DNA of 64,000 nucleotides, taken from assembly GCA_035943095.1 (NCBI GenBank), contig DASZCN010000114.1:58363-122362 (forward strand), read 5' to 3'. The position numbers and the translations under genes are program-made. This document shows, one piece after another, positions 8,440 through 16,003 of the stretch; position 1 is the stretch's first letter, and each line of letters begins with the position of its first letter. The notes below the pieces were generated by a model. It was not told the origin of the DNA and searched no databases. It worked only from the letters and a program-made list of their open reading frames with translations. This stretch comes from AG41 sp035943095 (lineage in GTDB: Bacteria > Gemmatimonadota > Gemmatimonadetes > Gemmatimonadales > GWC2-71-9).

Positions 8440-8760
8440 CTAGTGCTTCGGTGAGTCGAGCCGCTCAGCGTCCCGCTGCTTGGCGAGCAAGCGTTCCGTG
8501 AAATCGAGGCGTTCCTCGATCTCGCTGAGCCGGCTCTGCACGTTCTCCCCTGCCCCCTCTCCCAGCCGGCGCTGCGCCTCCTCGACCTCGCGGAGGCGCC
8601 GCTGGATCTCTTCCATGCCTTCCGCCAGATCGCGCCGGGACGCGTTGCGCCCGCGGAGCGATCCGGATGGCGCGCCTCGGCCCGACAGCATTTTTCCAAC
8701 CGAGATGGCCAACATGATGAAGGCCACTCCAACGGCCCACTCTGGGATTATTCCGAACAT
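8440..8760 (-). CDS. Small membrane-anchored coiled-coil protein
   Basis: A 106-residue protein. One N-terminal transmembrane helix (IIPEWAVGVAFIMLAISVGKML) is followed by a basic linker and a long charged coiled coil (MEEIQRRLREVEEAQRRLGE and SRLSEIEERLDFTERLLAKQ). The chosen ATG has an excellent ribosome binding site, GGAGGAG; longer upstream frames lack support. The layout of one helix plus a coil ending in an ERL...ERLLA pattern recalls PspB-type phage-shock membrane proteins, but the resemblance is weak and PspA/PspC genes are not nearby. Confidence 0.75.
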   Translation of the reverse strand: MFGIIPEWAVGVAFIMLAISVGKMLSGRGAPSGSLRGRNASRRDLAEGMEEIQRRLREVEEAQRRLGEGAGENVQSRLSEIEERLDFTERLLAKQRDAERLDSPKH

Positions 8761-8968
8761 GCTCCTCCTCCGAGGCGGTGAACTTAGCGCTTCGTCGCCC
8801 CCTGCGGCAGCCTCGCTCAAGGCCAGCGCTCCACCGCAACTGAAACGCGGACCATGTGTCAAATGTCACAGCCTCGAGTGGCCGCTACCCGACATCCTGT
8901 ACTACGCGCGACAGCCGGGCGCGCGGCGCCCTGCAGTGCCTCTCCTGGCCGTCCTTCGGAGGGCGCCC

Positions 8969-9424
8969 ATGCGCCAAGTGCAATATTGGGCCCGGGTACG
9001 GGCCCGGGCGGACTGTCCCCTGCGTCGCGGCGCGTGGTACCGCGTCGTGGACCTCACCCCCGTCGAAGCCCTGGTGGACGTCAATCACCGGCTGCTCCAT
9101 ATCCCTCGTGCCTTCGTGCAGGTGCTCCCGCTCCGACCCCCGATGTGGTCGGTGGTCCCTGGCCCGCGCGACAGCGAAGGACACGTCACCGGACCGGACC
9201 GGCCCTATGGCGTGTGCCCCGCCTGCTGCGGCCGGGCGCCGCTGCAACGCTCTGCCGCTGCCATGCGCTGCCCGCGCTGCGGCACGGCGTCCGCCATCGC
9301 CTGGTCCGACTCGCCATGGCGGGCGTTCGAGGTGATGGGCGCCCTACCCTCGGCGGGCGCAATCGCCCGGGCGCGAGCGAGCGCGCTGCGAGCGCTGGCG
9401 ACGGCATTCGGGCTCGGGTCCTAG
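8969..9424 (+). CDS. Zinc-ribbon protein, WYR-V/CxxC family, copy B with C-terminal extension
   Basis: A 151-residue paralogue of the protein at 7396. It shares WARVRARADCPLRRGAWYRV near the N terminus, MWSVVPGP in the middle and zinc-ribbon cysteines at 83, 86, 101 and 104, exactly the positions of copy A. About 40 extra residues follow, Ala/Arg-rich and helical. The start was placed at the ATG behind GGAGGG, because the family homology begins there; longer upstream readings run antisense to the coiled-coil gene. A strong intrinsic terminator follows at 9448. Confidence 0.8.
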   Translation: MRQVQYWARVRARADCPLRRGAWYRVVDLTPVEALVDVNHRLLHIPRAFVQVLPLRPPMWSVVPGPRDSEGHVTGPDRPYGVCPACCGRAPLQRSAAAMRCPRCGTASAIAWSDSPWRAFEVMGALPSAGAIARARASALRALATAFGLGS

Positions 9425-9447
9425 GCCGATCGGGGTGGTATAAGGCA

Positions 9448-9487
9448 ACGGGCGGCCGGCTCTCGCCGGTCGCCCGTTTTCGTTTGC
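9448..9487 (+). terminator. Rho-independent terminator after zinc-ribbon copy B
   Basis: An inverted repeat (ACGGGCGGCCGGC, loop TCTC, GCCGGTCGCCCGT, one mismatch in the stem) is followed directly by TTTTCGTTT on the plus strand. It lies between convergent genes and may also stop readthrough from the Spy-like gene on the other strand. Confidence 0.85.
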
Positions 9488-9497
9488 AGCCGCGGCG

Positions 9498-10040
9498 TTA
9501 CAGCCGGGGGCGTTTGCGCGGCCCCGCGCGCGGTCGCGGCAACTCCCCCCGGCGCTCTTCGCGACGCTGATGCCGCAGCACCTGCGCGACGCGCTCCTGG
9601 AACTTCCGCCGCTCCTCCTGATATCGGGCGTGCTGCACGGGCGTGAGGTAGCCCTGCATGTCACGTGCTTCGTCGTGATTGACCTGCTGCAGCTTGAGCT
9701 GATTGTCCTGCCGCTCGTTCACCAGCTGCTTGACCCGGTCCTGGTTCGGCGTTCCCGACGCCAGCTCGGCGTTCAGTGCCTGGTTGATCTCGCGCTGGCG
9801 GGCGCGGATCGGTTGCCGCTGCCCGTCGAAGCGCGCTTCGGTCGCCTGCAGCTTCGTGGCTTGCTCGTCCGTCAGGTCGAGCGTCGTGCGGACGTGCTCG
9901 TTCCAGCGCTGGCGGATCTGCTTACGGATCTGCTGCGCCTCCGGCCCGTTCGCTGGCGGAGCGGCACCCGAGTCGCCCGGCTCTTGTCCAACGAGCACGG
10001 GAGTCACGACGATCAGCAGCATCCATGCGAGTCGCTTCAT
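9498..10040 (-). CDS. Spy/CpxP-like periplasmic protein
   Basis: A 180-residue exported helical protein with signal peptide MKRLAWMLLIVVTPVLVGQ. Two LTxxQ-type motifs are present (LDLTDEQATKLQ and GYLTPVQHARYQ), the hallmark of the Spy/CpxP/CnrX superfamily. These proteins act as periplasmic chaperones or as metal/stress sensors. The C terminus is very basic (RRGELPRPRAGPRKRPRL). Its ATG overlaps the anti-sigma stop by one base (TGATG), so sigma, anti-sigma and Spy form one coupled operon. By analogy with Cnr-type systems it may tune the sigma factor to envelope stress; that is inferred. Confidence 0.8.
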   Translation of the reverse strand: MKRLAWMLLIVVTPVLVGQEPGDSGAAPPANGPEAQQIRKQIRQRWNEHVRTTLDLTDEQATKLQATEARFDGQRQPIRARQREINQALNAELASGTPNQDRVKQLVNERQDNQLKLQQVNHDEARDMQGYLTPVQHARYQEERRKFQERVAQVLRHQRREERRGELPRPRAGPRKRPRL

Positions 10041-10456
10041 CACCCCTCCAGGGACTCGAGCAGCGCGCGCAGCTCGACTGTGTTCAAGTCGTCGAGACTC
10101 ACGTCTTGCGCCGAAACCATGATATCTCCGGCCGGTTGATCGACCGCATCGAGCACCCGGTGCAGCTGGTCGGCCGAGAGGCCGTCCAGGTCGGCGCCGG
10201 CGGCGGTAACGGGTGCCGAGCGCGGGTGGAACCTGCCCGTGATGCGCAATGCCAACGCGCCGCCCCCGACCGCGATCACCAGGGCCGCCGCGATTCGGAG
10301 CCACTGTCGCGGAACCGAGATGCCGATCCGCTCGCCCCGCGTGCGCTCCGCCCTCAGCCGCTCCACCACCGCCCGGGCGGTGGCTTCTACGTCGAGCCGC
10401 TCGGCTGCCCGCGCGCCGAGCCGCTGCGCCAGTTGCTCCAGTTCGTCGTCGGTCAC
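10040..10456 (-). CDS. Membrane-bound anti-sigma factor (putative)
   Basis: A 138-residue protein with a GTG start overlapping the sigma-factor stop as GTGA. The cytoplasmic N terminus (about residues 1-50) is helical and charged. It is followed by a single transmembrane helix (WLRIAAALVIAVGGGALAL) and a periplasmic tail of about 70 residues with DLDGLSADQLHRVLDAV. No HxxxCxxC zinc motif is seen, so it is not of the ZAS type. Topology and position directly after an ECF sigma gene support the anti-sigma role, which is not shown by sequence motifs alone. Confidence 0.75.
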   Translation of the reverse strand: MTDDELEQLAQRLGARAAERLDVEATARAVVERLRAERTRGERIGISVPRQWLRIAAALVIAVGGGALALRITGRFHPRSAPVTAAGADLDGLSADQLHRVLDAVDQPAGDIMVSAQDVSLDDLNTVELRALLESLEG

Positions 10457-11031
10457 GCCAGTTGCTCCTTCAGTCGCTTGACGGCGTGGTGAAAATGCAC
10501 TCGCGCGGCCCCGGGCGTGGTCCCGAGCGCCGCCGCAATCTCTTCGTATTCGAGCCCCTGTTGCGCCCGGAGCAAGAACACCTCACGCTGCATCCGGGGC
10601 AGTCGCCCCAGGCCGTCCGCCAGCCGCGCTTCCGTCTCGCCGGCCACGGCGTGCTCGTGCGGATCGCCGTCCGTATCTCGCAGCTCTTCCGCGAGCGGCA
10701 CCACCCGTGCTCGACGGACCCGCCGGTACGCATCCTTCAGCACGTTCCCGCCGATCGTCATCAACCAGGTGCGAAACCGGCATTGGCCCCGGAACCGCCC
10801 GAGCGCCCGGAACGCTCGAATGAAGGTCTCCTGCACCAAATCGTCGACGTCTGCGTCCCCGCCCCCGCCCCGCCCCCCGCCCCCACCAGAGGCGCGCGCA
10901 CCGAGGAATCGGGCGAGCGCCCGCGCGTGACGGCGGACCAGCTCGGCTGCCGCTTGCTCGTCGCCGCCCTGCCAGGCGGCAATCAGCGCCGCATCGGTCG
11001 GGACGGCGGCGAGGGGCTCGGCGGGGGGCAT
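10453..11031 (-). CDS. ECF-type RNA polymerase sigma factor
   Basis: A 192-residue sigma-70 family factor. Region 2 includes VDDLVQETFIRAFRALGRFRG and FRTWLMTIGGNVLKDAYRR. Region 4 includes RLPRMQREVFLLRAQQGLEYEEIAAAL with a helix-turn-helix ending AARVHFHHAVKRLKEQL. An unusual Gly-rich stretch (GGGGGRGGGG) interrupts the protein between regions 2.1 and 2.2, encoded by a C-rich tract at about 10858-10886. It heads the sigma/anti-sigma/Spy operon and is divergent from the TetR gene. Confidence 0.93.
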   Translation of the reverse strand: MPPAEPLAAVPTDAALIAAWQGGDEQAAAELVRRHARALARFLGARASGGGGGRGGGGDADVDDLVQETFIRAFRALGRFRGQCRFRTWLMTIGGNVLKDAYRRVRRARVVPLAEELRDTDGDPHEHAVAGETEARLADGLGRLPRMQREVFLLRAQQGLEYEEIAAALGTTPGAARVHFHHAVKRLKEQLA

Positions 11032-11063
11032 GCGTCGGAGGGTGGACGGTTGGGAGACGAGAA

Positions 11064-11113
11064 TATTAAGGGTTGGGGAGGTTGGAGGAGGCTAGGGGAC
11101 GTCCCCTAACCTT
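11064..11113. repeat. Purine-rich GGTTGG-type repeat with 16-bp palindrome
   Basis: The plus strand reads GGGTTGGGGAGGTTGGAGG then AGGCTAGGGGAC, closely matching the elements at 32851 and 46913. Its right end forms a perfect palindrome TAGGGGACGTCCCCTA at about 11093-11108, extended by AGG/CCT pairs. It lies between the divergent sigma and TetR genes, so it could hold regulatory sites for either. Confidence 0.65.
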
Positions 11114-11145
11114 GAATTCCCCGACGCCGGCCTGTAGCTTCCGAT

Positions 11146-11163
11146 TTCGAACGATCGTTCGAA
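11146..11163. promoter_or_regulatory. Perfect 18-bp palindrome, probable TetR operator
   Basis: TTCGAACGATCGTTCGAA is identical to its reverse complement and ends two bases before the ATG of the TetR gene. The core CGAACGATCGTTCG fits the CNAACGNNCGTTNG pattern I recall for the phenylacetate repressor PaaR of Thermus. It is almost certainly the autoregulatory operator for the operon that follows. Confidence 0.85.
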
Positions 11164-11165
11164 CT

Positions 11166-11771
11166 ATGCGCCCCTACGACGAGCGCCTCGATCAATTCCT
11201 GTCCCGAGCGGCGAGCGTCTTCGCCGACCAGGGATACCACTCGACCACGATGCGGGATCTGGCGGCAGCCACCGGCATGTCCCTCGCCGGCATGTATTAC
11301 TACGTGCGGGGCAAGGAGGAGCTGCTGTACCGCATCCAGGAGCGCTGCTTCACGCAGGTGCTCGCGGGCGCCGAACAGGTGCTCGCCGGGCTGCGGGGCC
11401 ACGACGTGGACGCGCTCGAGCGGCTGCAGGCGTTCATCCGGCACCACGTCGGGTTCTTCACGGCACACATGGCGGAGATGAAGGTCCTCTCGCACGAAGC
11501 GAACTCGCTCGGTGGCGAACGACTGCGCAAAGTGAGCGCGATCAAGCGACGGTACGTCGATTTGCTCGAGCGCTTGCTGCGCGACGTAGCCCCGGACGAT
11601 CCGGCGGTGGAGCGCAGCGCCGCCGCCTACGTTCTGTTCGGCATGATGAACTGGATCTACAACTGGTACGACCCCACGGGCGAGATCGACCCCGAACGCC
11701 TGGCGGGACTCATCGCGCGCATCTTCAGCGGCGGGTTTGCCGAGGCGCGTTCCACGGTACACGGAGGCTGA
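11166..11771 (+). CDS. TetR-family repressor of the downstream CoA-catabolic operon
   Basis: A 201-residue regulator. The N-terminal helix-turn-helix contains HSTTMRDLAAATGMSLAGMY and YYVRGKEELLYRIQE, the usual TetR DNA-binding unit. The C-terminal domain (roughly residues 60-195) is all helical and should bind an acyl- or aryl-CoA ligand, as FadR/PaaR-type relatives do. The operator sits immediately upstream, leaving almost no leader. The next gene starts only 6 bp after the stop, so the repressor is co-transcribed with the genes it probably controls. Confidence 0.92.
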   Translation: MRPYDERLDQFLSRAASVFADQGYHSTTMRDLAAATGMSLAGMYYYVRGKEELLYRIQERCFTQVLAGAEQVLAGLRGHDVDALERLQAFIRHHVGFFTAHMAEMKVLSHEANSLGGERLRKVSAIKRRYVDLLERLLRDVAPDDPAVERSAAAYVLFGMMNWIYNWYDPTGEIDPERLAGLIARIFSGGFAEARSTVHGG

Positions 11772-11777
11772 CGGCTC

Positions 11778-12593
11778 ATGGCGACGATGACGGAACCGAA
11801 AATCGAGACCAAGACACTGGTGCACTATATGGTGGAAGGGGGCGTCGGGATCATCGAGCTCGACGATCCCCCGGCCAACACGTACACGTACGAGATGATG
11901 CGCCAGCTCGACGAGGCGATTCTCCGCGCGCGCTTCGACGAGAGCGTGCACGTCGTCGTGCTGCGCGGCCACGGGGACAAGTTTTTCTCCGCCGGCGCGA
12001 ACATCGGGATGCTCAACACGGTGACGCCGCGCTTCAAATTCTTCTTCTGCCTGCACGCCAACGAGACGCTCAACCGCCTGGAGCAAACGCCCAAGCTCAC
12101 GATTGCGGCACTCAACGGCCACACGGTGGGCGGCGGACTCGAGATCGCGATGGCGTGCGACATCCGCCTCGCCAAGGAGAACGCCGGCAAGATCGGCCTG
12201 CCTGAGGTGAATCTCGGCGTGCTCCCCGGAACGGGCGGGACCCAGCGGCTGGCGCGGCTCGTCGGCAAGGCCCGCGCGATCGAGCTGATGGCGAAGGGTG
12301 AGCTGTTTTCGTTCGACCGCGCCAAAGAGCTCGGCATCGTGCACGAGATCCTGCCGGCCAAGGAATTCTGGGAACAGGTCATGCTCTATGCCAATCAGTT
12401 CTGCCCGCCGCACAAGGCGTCGAAGGCGGTGGGCCTCATCAAGCGCTCGGTACAGACCGGCGCGGAGATCCCGTTCGAGTCGGCGCTGGCGCTCGAGCGC
12501 GAGCTGCAGCAGCAGCTGTTCCAGAGCGAAGACGCGAAGGAAGGGATCGCGGCCAACGTCGAGAAGCGCATGGCGGAGTTCAAGGGCCGGTGA
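11778..12593 (+). CDS. Enoyl-CoA hydratase/isomerase (crotonase family)
   Basis: A 271-residue crotonase. The oxyanion-hole segments KFFSAGANIGML and GHTVGGGLEIAMACDIRL are present. Both catalytic glutamates of true hydratases are kept: Glu122 in GGGLE and Glu143 in LPEVNLGVLPGTGGTQRL. It should hydrate a trans-2-enoyl-CoA (PaaF-like step). GGAGG lies about 13 bases before the ATG. Its stop overlaps the aldehyde dehydrogenase start as GTGA. The exact acyl chain is not visible from sequence. Confidence 0.9.
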   Translation: MATMTEPKIETKTLVHYMVEGGVGIIELDDPPANTYTYEMMRQLDEAILRARFDESVHVVVLRGHGDKFFSAGANIGMLNTVTPRFKFFFCLHANETLNRLEQTPKLTIAALNGHTVGGGLEIAMACDIRLAKENAGKIGLPEVNLGVLPGTGGTQRLARLVGKARAIELMAKGELFSFDRAKELGIVHEILPAKEFWEQVMLYANQFCPPHKASKAVGLIKRSVQTGAEIPFESALALERELQQQLFQSEDAKEGIAANVEKRMAEFKGR

Positions 12594-14017
12594 AGACCGA
12601 CCTGCTCATCGCGAACGAGTGGAAGAGCGCCCCTAAGCGCTACTGCCTCACGAACCCCGCGACGGAGGAGCCGCTCGCCGAGGTCGCCGAGGCGGGCGAG
12701 GCGGAGATCGACGCCGCGGTGCAAGCGGCGCGCGCCTGCCTCGAGTCGAAACAGTGGCGCGAGCTCCCGGCCCGCCGGCGGGGCCAGCTGCTCTATCGGA
12801 TCGCCGAATTGCTCGAGGGGCGGTCCGGGCAGATCGCCGAGGTCGAGACCAAGAACAACGGGAAGCCGCTGTTCGAATCGAAGATCGACGTCGCAATGGC
12901 GATCGAGACGTTCCGCTATTACGCCGGCTGGGCCGACAAGCTCACGGGCGACACGCTGCCCGTGAACGGCCCCTTCTTTACCTACACGTTGCGAGAGCCG
13001 GTGGGGGTGGTGGGCGCGATCGTGCCATGGAACTTCCCGTTGAACCTGGCGACGTGGAAGGTCGCCCCTGCCCTGGCCGCCGGGTGCACGGTGGTGCTCA
13101 AGCCGGCGCACGAGACGCCGCTCACCGCCCTGATGCTGGGGGAGATCGCGATCGAAGCCGGCCTGCCGCCCGGTGCCCTGAATGTCGTGCCCGGCCCCGG
13201 GGCGAGCGCGGGCGCCGCGCTCGTGCGCCACCCGCTGGTCGACAAGATTGCGTTCACAGGGTCCACCGAGGTCGGGCAATGGATCCAGCGGGAAGCGGCG
13301 GGGACGGTCAAACGCCTCACGCTCGAGCTCGGCGGCAAGAGCCCGAACATCATCTTCGCGGACGCGGATCTCTCGGCCGCGGTGCGGGGGGCCCAGAGCG
13401 GCATTTTCTACGGCAAGGGCGAAGTCTGCGCCGCTGGCTCCCGCCTCCTGGTCGAGCGCTCGGTGCACGACCAAGTGGTCGAGCAGCTCGCCGAGCGAGC
13501 CAAAAAGCTCACGCCCGGCGATCCCTTCGACAAGAACACGCGGCTCGGCGCCATCGTGTCCAAGCGACAGCAGGAGTCGGTGCTGTCCTACATTGCTGCG
13601 GGAACGAAGGACGGGGCCCGGCTCGTGGCCGGCGGCAAGGCCGCCAAGGTGAATGGGAAGGGCTTCTACGTCGAGGCGACGGTGTTCGACGGCGCCGCAC
13701 CCGGGATGAAGATCGTGGACGAGGAAATCTTCGGCCCCGTATTGGCGGTGCTCACGTTCGAGAACGAAGCCGAAGGCATCGAGCTCGCCAACCGCTCGCG
13801 GTACGGACTCGCGGCGGGCGTCTGGACCAAGGACGTGCAGAAGGCCCACCGTGTAGCCCGCGCGATCAAGGCGGGCACCGTCTGGGTGAACACGTACAAC
13901 TTCTACGATCCCGCGGCGCCGTTCGGCGGCTACAAGTTCTCGGGGTTTGGGCGGGACCTGGGACGGGAAGCGCTCGACCACTATACGGAGACCAAGACGG
14001 TTTGGGTGGGGCTGTGA
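12590..14017 (+). CDS. NAD(P)-dependent aldehyde dehydrogenase
   Basis: A 475-residue ALDH-superfamily enzyme starting at a GTG that overlaps the previous stop. Landmarks in order are VVGAIVPWNFPLNLATWK, the cofactor motif FTGSTEVGQ, the general-base Glu in LELGGKSPNI, the catalytic Cys in GEVCAAGSRLL, and EEIFGPVLAVL. Within this operon it could oxidise a ring-opened semialdehyde CoA ester, as BoxD or PaaZ-ALDH do, but the sequence looks like the general betaine/aldehyde dehydrogenase group, so its substrate is open. Confidence 0.9.
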   Translation: MKTDLLIANEWKSAPKRYCLTNPATEEPLAEVAEAGEAEIDAAVQAARACLESKQWRELPARRRGQLLYRIAELLEGRSGQIAEVETKNNGKPLFESKIDVAMAIETFRYYAGWADKLTGDTLPVNGPFFTYTLREPVGVVGAIVPWNFPLNLATWKVAPALAAGCTVVLKPAHETPLTALMLGEIAIEAGLPPGALNVVPGPGASAGAALVRHPLVDKIAFTGSTEVGQWIQREAAGTVKRLTLELGGKSPNIIFADADLSAAVRGAQSGIFYGKGEVCAAGSRLLVERSVHDQVVEQLAERAKKLTPGDPFDKNTRLGAIVSKRQQESVLSYIAAGTKDGARLVAGGKAAKVNGKGFYVEATVFDGAAPGMKIVDEEIFGPVLAVLTFENEAEGIELANRSRYGLAAGVWTKDVQKAHRVARAIKAGTVWVNTYNFYDPAAPFGGYKFSGFGRDLGREALDHYTETKTVWVGL

Positions 14018-14056
14018 GGACGGTAGAAGACGGTAGAGGACGGTAGAGGACGGTAT
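14018..14056 (+). repeat. Tandem 10-bp repeat between ALDH and thiolase genes
   Basis: Four near-perfect copies of a GGACGGTAGA unit fill the whole gap between the ALDH stop and the thiolase ATG. No Shine-Dalgarno other than the purine-rich repeat itself is seen, so the repeat may serve as the ribosome binding site; copy-number change would alter spacing to the start. Confidence 0.8.
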
Positions 14057-15245
14057 GAGCGATCGCGAAGCGTACATCTGCGCCGCGTTGCGCACGCCCG
14101 TGGGGAAACATGGGGGAGCCTTGGCGTCCGTCCGGGCGGATGATCTGGCCGCGATTCCGATCAAGGCGATGGTCGAGCGCTCCGGGATCGATCCGTCCAC
14201 CATCGACGACGTGATCCTCGGGTGTACGAACCAGGCGGGCGAGGATAACCGCAACGTGGCGCGCATGGCCCTGCTCCTCGCGGGCCTGCCGGTCGACGTC
14301 CCGGGCCAAACCGTGAATCGGCTGTGCGGGTCGGGGCTGCAGGCGGCCGCGAGCGCGGCGCAGGCGATCAAGGCGGGCGAAGGCGAGGTCTTTATCGCCG
14401 GCGGCGTCGAGAACATGACCCGCGCACCCTACGTGACGCTGAAGTCGGGCGAGGCGTGGAGCCGTAAGGCGCCCGAGACGGCGGATACCACTGTAGGATG
14501 GCGCTTCACCAATCCTCGACTCAAGAAAGAGTGGACCATCGCACTGGGCGAGACCGCCGAAGTGGTGGCGGAGCGCTACAAGATCACCCGCGCCGAGCAG
14601 GATGCATTCGCGGTCGAGAGCCAGCGACGGGCCGAGGTCGCGCTCAAGGCGTGCGTCTTTACCGACGAGCTCGTGGCCGTCCCCCTCCCCGACGGGACGA
14701 CGTTCGCCAAGGACGAGTACCCGCGCTCGGGCGTGACGCTCGAGAGCGTCGCGAAGCTCAAGCCGGCGTTCCGTCCAGATGGTACTGTGACCGCCGCCAC
14801 GTCGAGTGGCATCAACGACGGCGCGGCAGCATTGCTCCTGGCGGGGGACGTTGGAGGAGGACGGGGGAGGCTGACGCCGATTGCGCGTGTGATTGCGACG
14901 GCTGTCGCGGGCGTCGATCCGAGCTGCATGGGGCTCGGGCCGATTCCGGCCACCCAGAAGGTGTTGAAGCGGGCGAGCATGAAGATCGACCAGATCGACC
15001 TGATCGAGCTCAACGAGGCGTTCGCGGCCCAGGCGATCGCCTGCATTCGCGAGCTCAAGCTCGACCCGGCCAGGGTGAACATCTATGGCGGCGCGATCGC
15101 GCTGGGGCATCCCTTGGGTGCGACCGGCGCGAGAATCTTGACGACGCTGGTACACGCCCTCCGTCGCACCAACTCGCGCTACGGTCTCGCGACGATGTGC
15201 ATCGGCGTGGGACAAGGAATCGCGATGCTCGTGGAGCGCGCTTGA
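14055..15245 (+). CDS. paaJ: Thiolase, 3-oxoadipyl-CoA thiolase (PaaJ/PcaF) type
   Basis: A 396-residue thiolase. The nucleophile Cys91 lies in QTVNRLCGSGL. The catalytic GHPLGATGAR and the C-terminal CIGVGQG are intact. GEDNRNVARMALLLAGLPV and DTTVGWRF are the pattern of 3-oxoadipyl-CoA thiolases, which release succinyl-CoA and acetyl-CoA at the end of aromatic pathways. Around 14843-14876 the frame encodes AGDVGGGRGRL, and the DNA there resembles the purine-rich intergenic repeat family. The stop overlaps the PaaG-like start (TGATG). General acetyl-CoA acetyltransferase activity is the alternative. Confidence 0.85.
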   Translation: MSDREAYICAALRTPVGKHGGALASVRADDLAAIPIKAMVERSGIDPSTIDDVILGCTNQAGEDNRNVARMALLLAGLPVDVPGQTVNRLCGSGLQAAASAAQAIKAGEGEVFIAGGVENMTRAPYVTLKSGEAWSRKAPETADTTVGWRFTNPRLKKEWTIALGETAEVVAERYKITRAEQDAFAVESQRRAEVALKACVFTDELVAVPLPDGTTFAKDEYPRSGVTLESVAKLKPAFRPDGTVTAATSSGINDGAAALLLAGDVGGGRGRLTPIARVIATAVAGVDPSCMGLGPIPATQKVLKRASMKIDQIDLIELNEAFAAQAIACIRELKLDPARVNIYGGAIALGHPLGATGARILTTLVHALRRTNSRYGLATMCIGVGQGIAMLVERA

Positions 15246-16003
15246 TGGCCGCCTACGATCGGGTACTCGTCGAAATCGTGAATGGCATCGGGACGGTCAC
15301 CTTGAACCGGCCCGAGAAGCTCAATGCGCTGGATCGGGCGCTCTGCGACGACCTGCGCGAGGCACTCACCATGCTCACTACGAGCGACGGTGTGCGCGTC
15401 GTGGTGATCACGGGGGCGGGCCGCGCCTTCTGTGCCGGCGCGGACCTCGACGTTCTCGGGGCGGACGGGCCGGCGCTGGTCGCCGCCGGGAAGGAGGTAG
15501 CGCTCGCGCTCCGCGCGGCGCCGCAGCCGGTGCTCGCCGTGGTGAACGGACCGGCCGCGGGAGGCGGGGCGAACCTCGCCCTTGCCTGCGACTACCGGAT
15601 CGCGTCCGAACACGCGTCGATCGGACAAGTGTTCGCCAAGCTCGGGCTGGTCCCCGATTGGGGCGGCTCGTTCTTCCTGCCACGCCTTGTGGGGCCCTCC
15701 AAGGCGCTCGAGCTGGTCTGGAGCGCGCGCATGGTGCCCGCCGCTGAGGCGCTGGCGCTCGGGCTGTTCGATCGCGTCGTGCCACACGGTGAGCTGCACA
15801 CGGAGGCCCGTCGCCTCGGCGAGCTGTGGGCCGGACACCCGGCGGGCGCCGTGCGACGGGCCAAGGAAGCCCTGTACCGAAGCGACGCCAGCTCCCTCGG
15901 ATCGATGCTCGATCTCGAGATCAGGCAGCAGACCGAACTCTTTGCCTCCCCCGAAGCGCGCGAGCGCATCGAGGGAGCGTCACTCGCCAAGAGGAGCCGC
16001 TGA
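15245..16003 (+). CDS. paaG: Enoyl-CoA hydratase/isomerase, PaaG-like
   Basis: A 252-residue crotonase. AFCAGADLDVLG and PAAGGGANLALACDY form the oxyanion hole. The hydratase glutamates are replaced, and FAKLGLVPDWGGSFFLPRLVG carries Asp138 where PaaG has its single catalytic Asp. PaaG isomerises the ring epoxide of phenylacetyl-CoA to an oxepin. The gene lies directly before a BoxB-like oxygenase and overlaps it by one base, which fits an epoxide-handling role. A simple delta3,delta2-enoyl-CoA isomerase cannot be excluded. Confidence 0.82.
   Translation: MAAYDRVLVEIVNGIGTVTLNRPEKLNALDRALCDDLREALTMLTTSDGVRVVVITGAGRAFCAGADLDVLGADGPALVAAGKEVALALRAAPQPVLAVVNGPAAGGGANLALACDYRIASEHASIGQVFAKLGLVPDWGGSFFLPRLVGPSKALELVWSARMVPAAEALALGLFDRVVPHGELHTEARRLGELWAGHPAGAVRRAKEALYRSDASSLGSMLDLEIRQQTELFASPEARERIEGASLAKRSR

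Noticed and set aside
8440..8760. PspB phage-shock protein
   Set aside because: Only the general layout (one helix plus coil) agrees; no psp neighbours and no convincing motif.
8480..8968. Upstream extension of zinc-ribbon copy B
   Set aside because: It runs antisense to the coiled-coil gene, lacks family similarity, and the ATG at 8969 has a good ribosome binding site.
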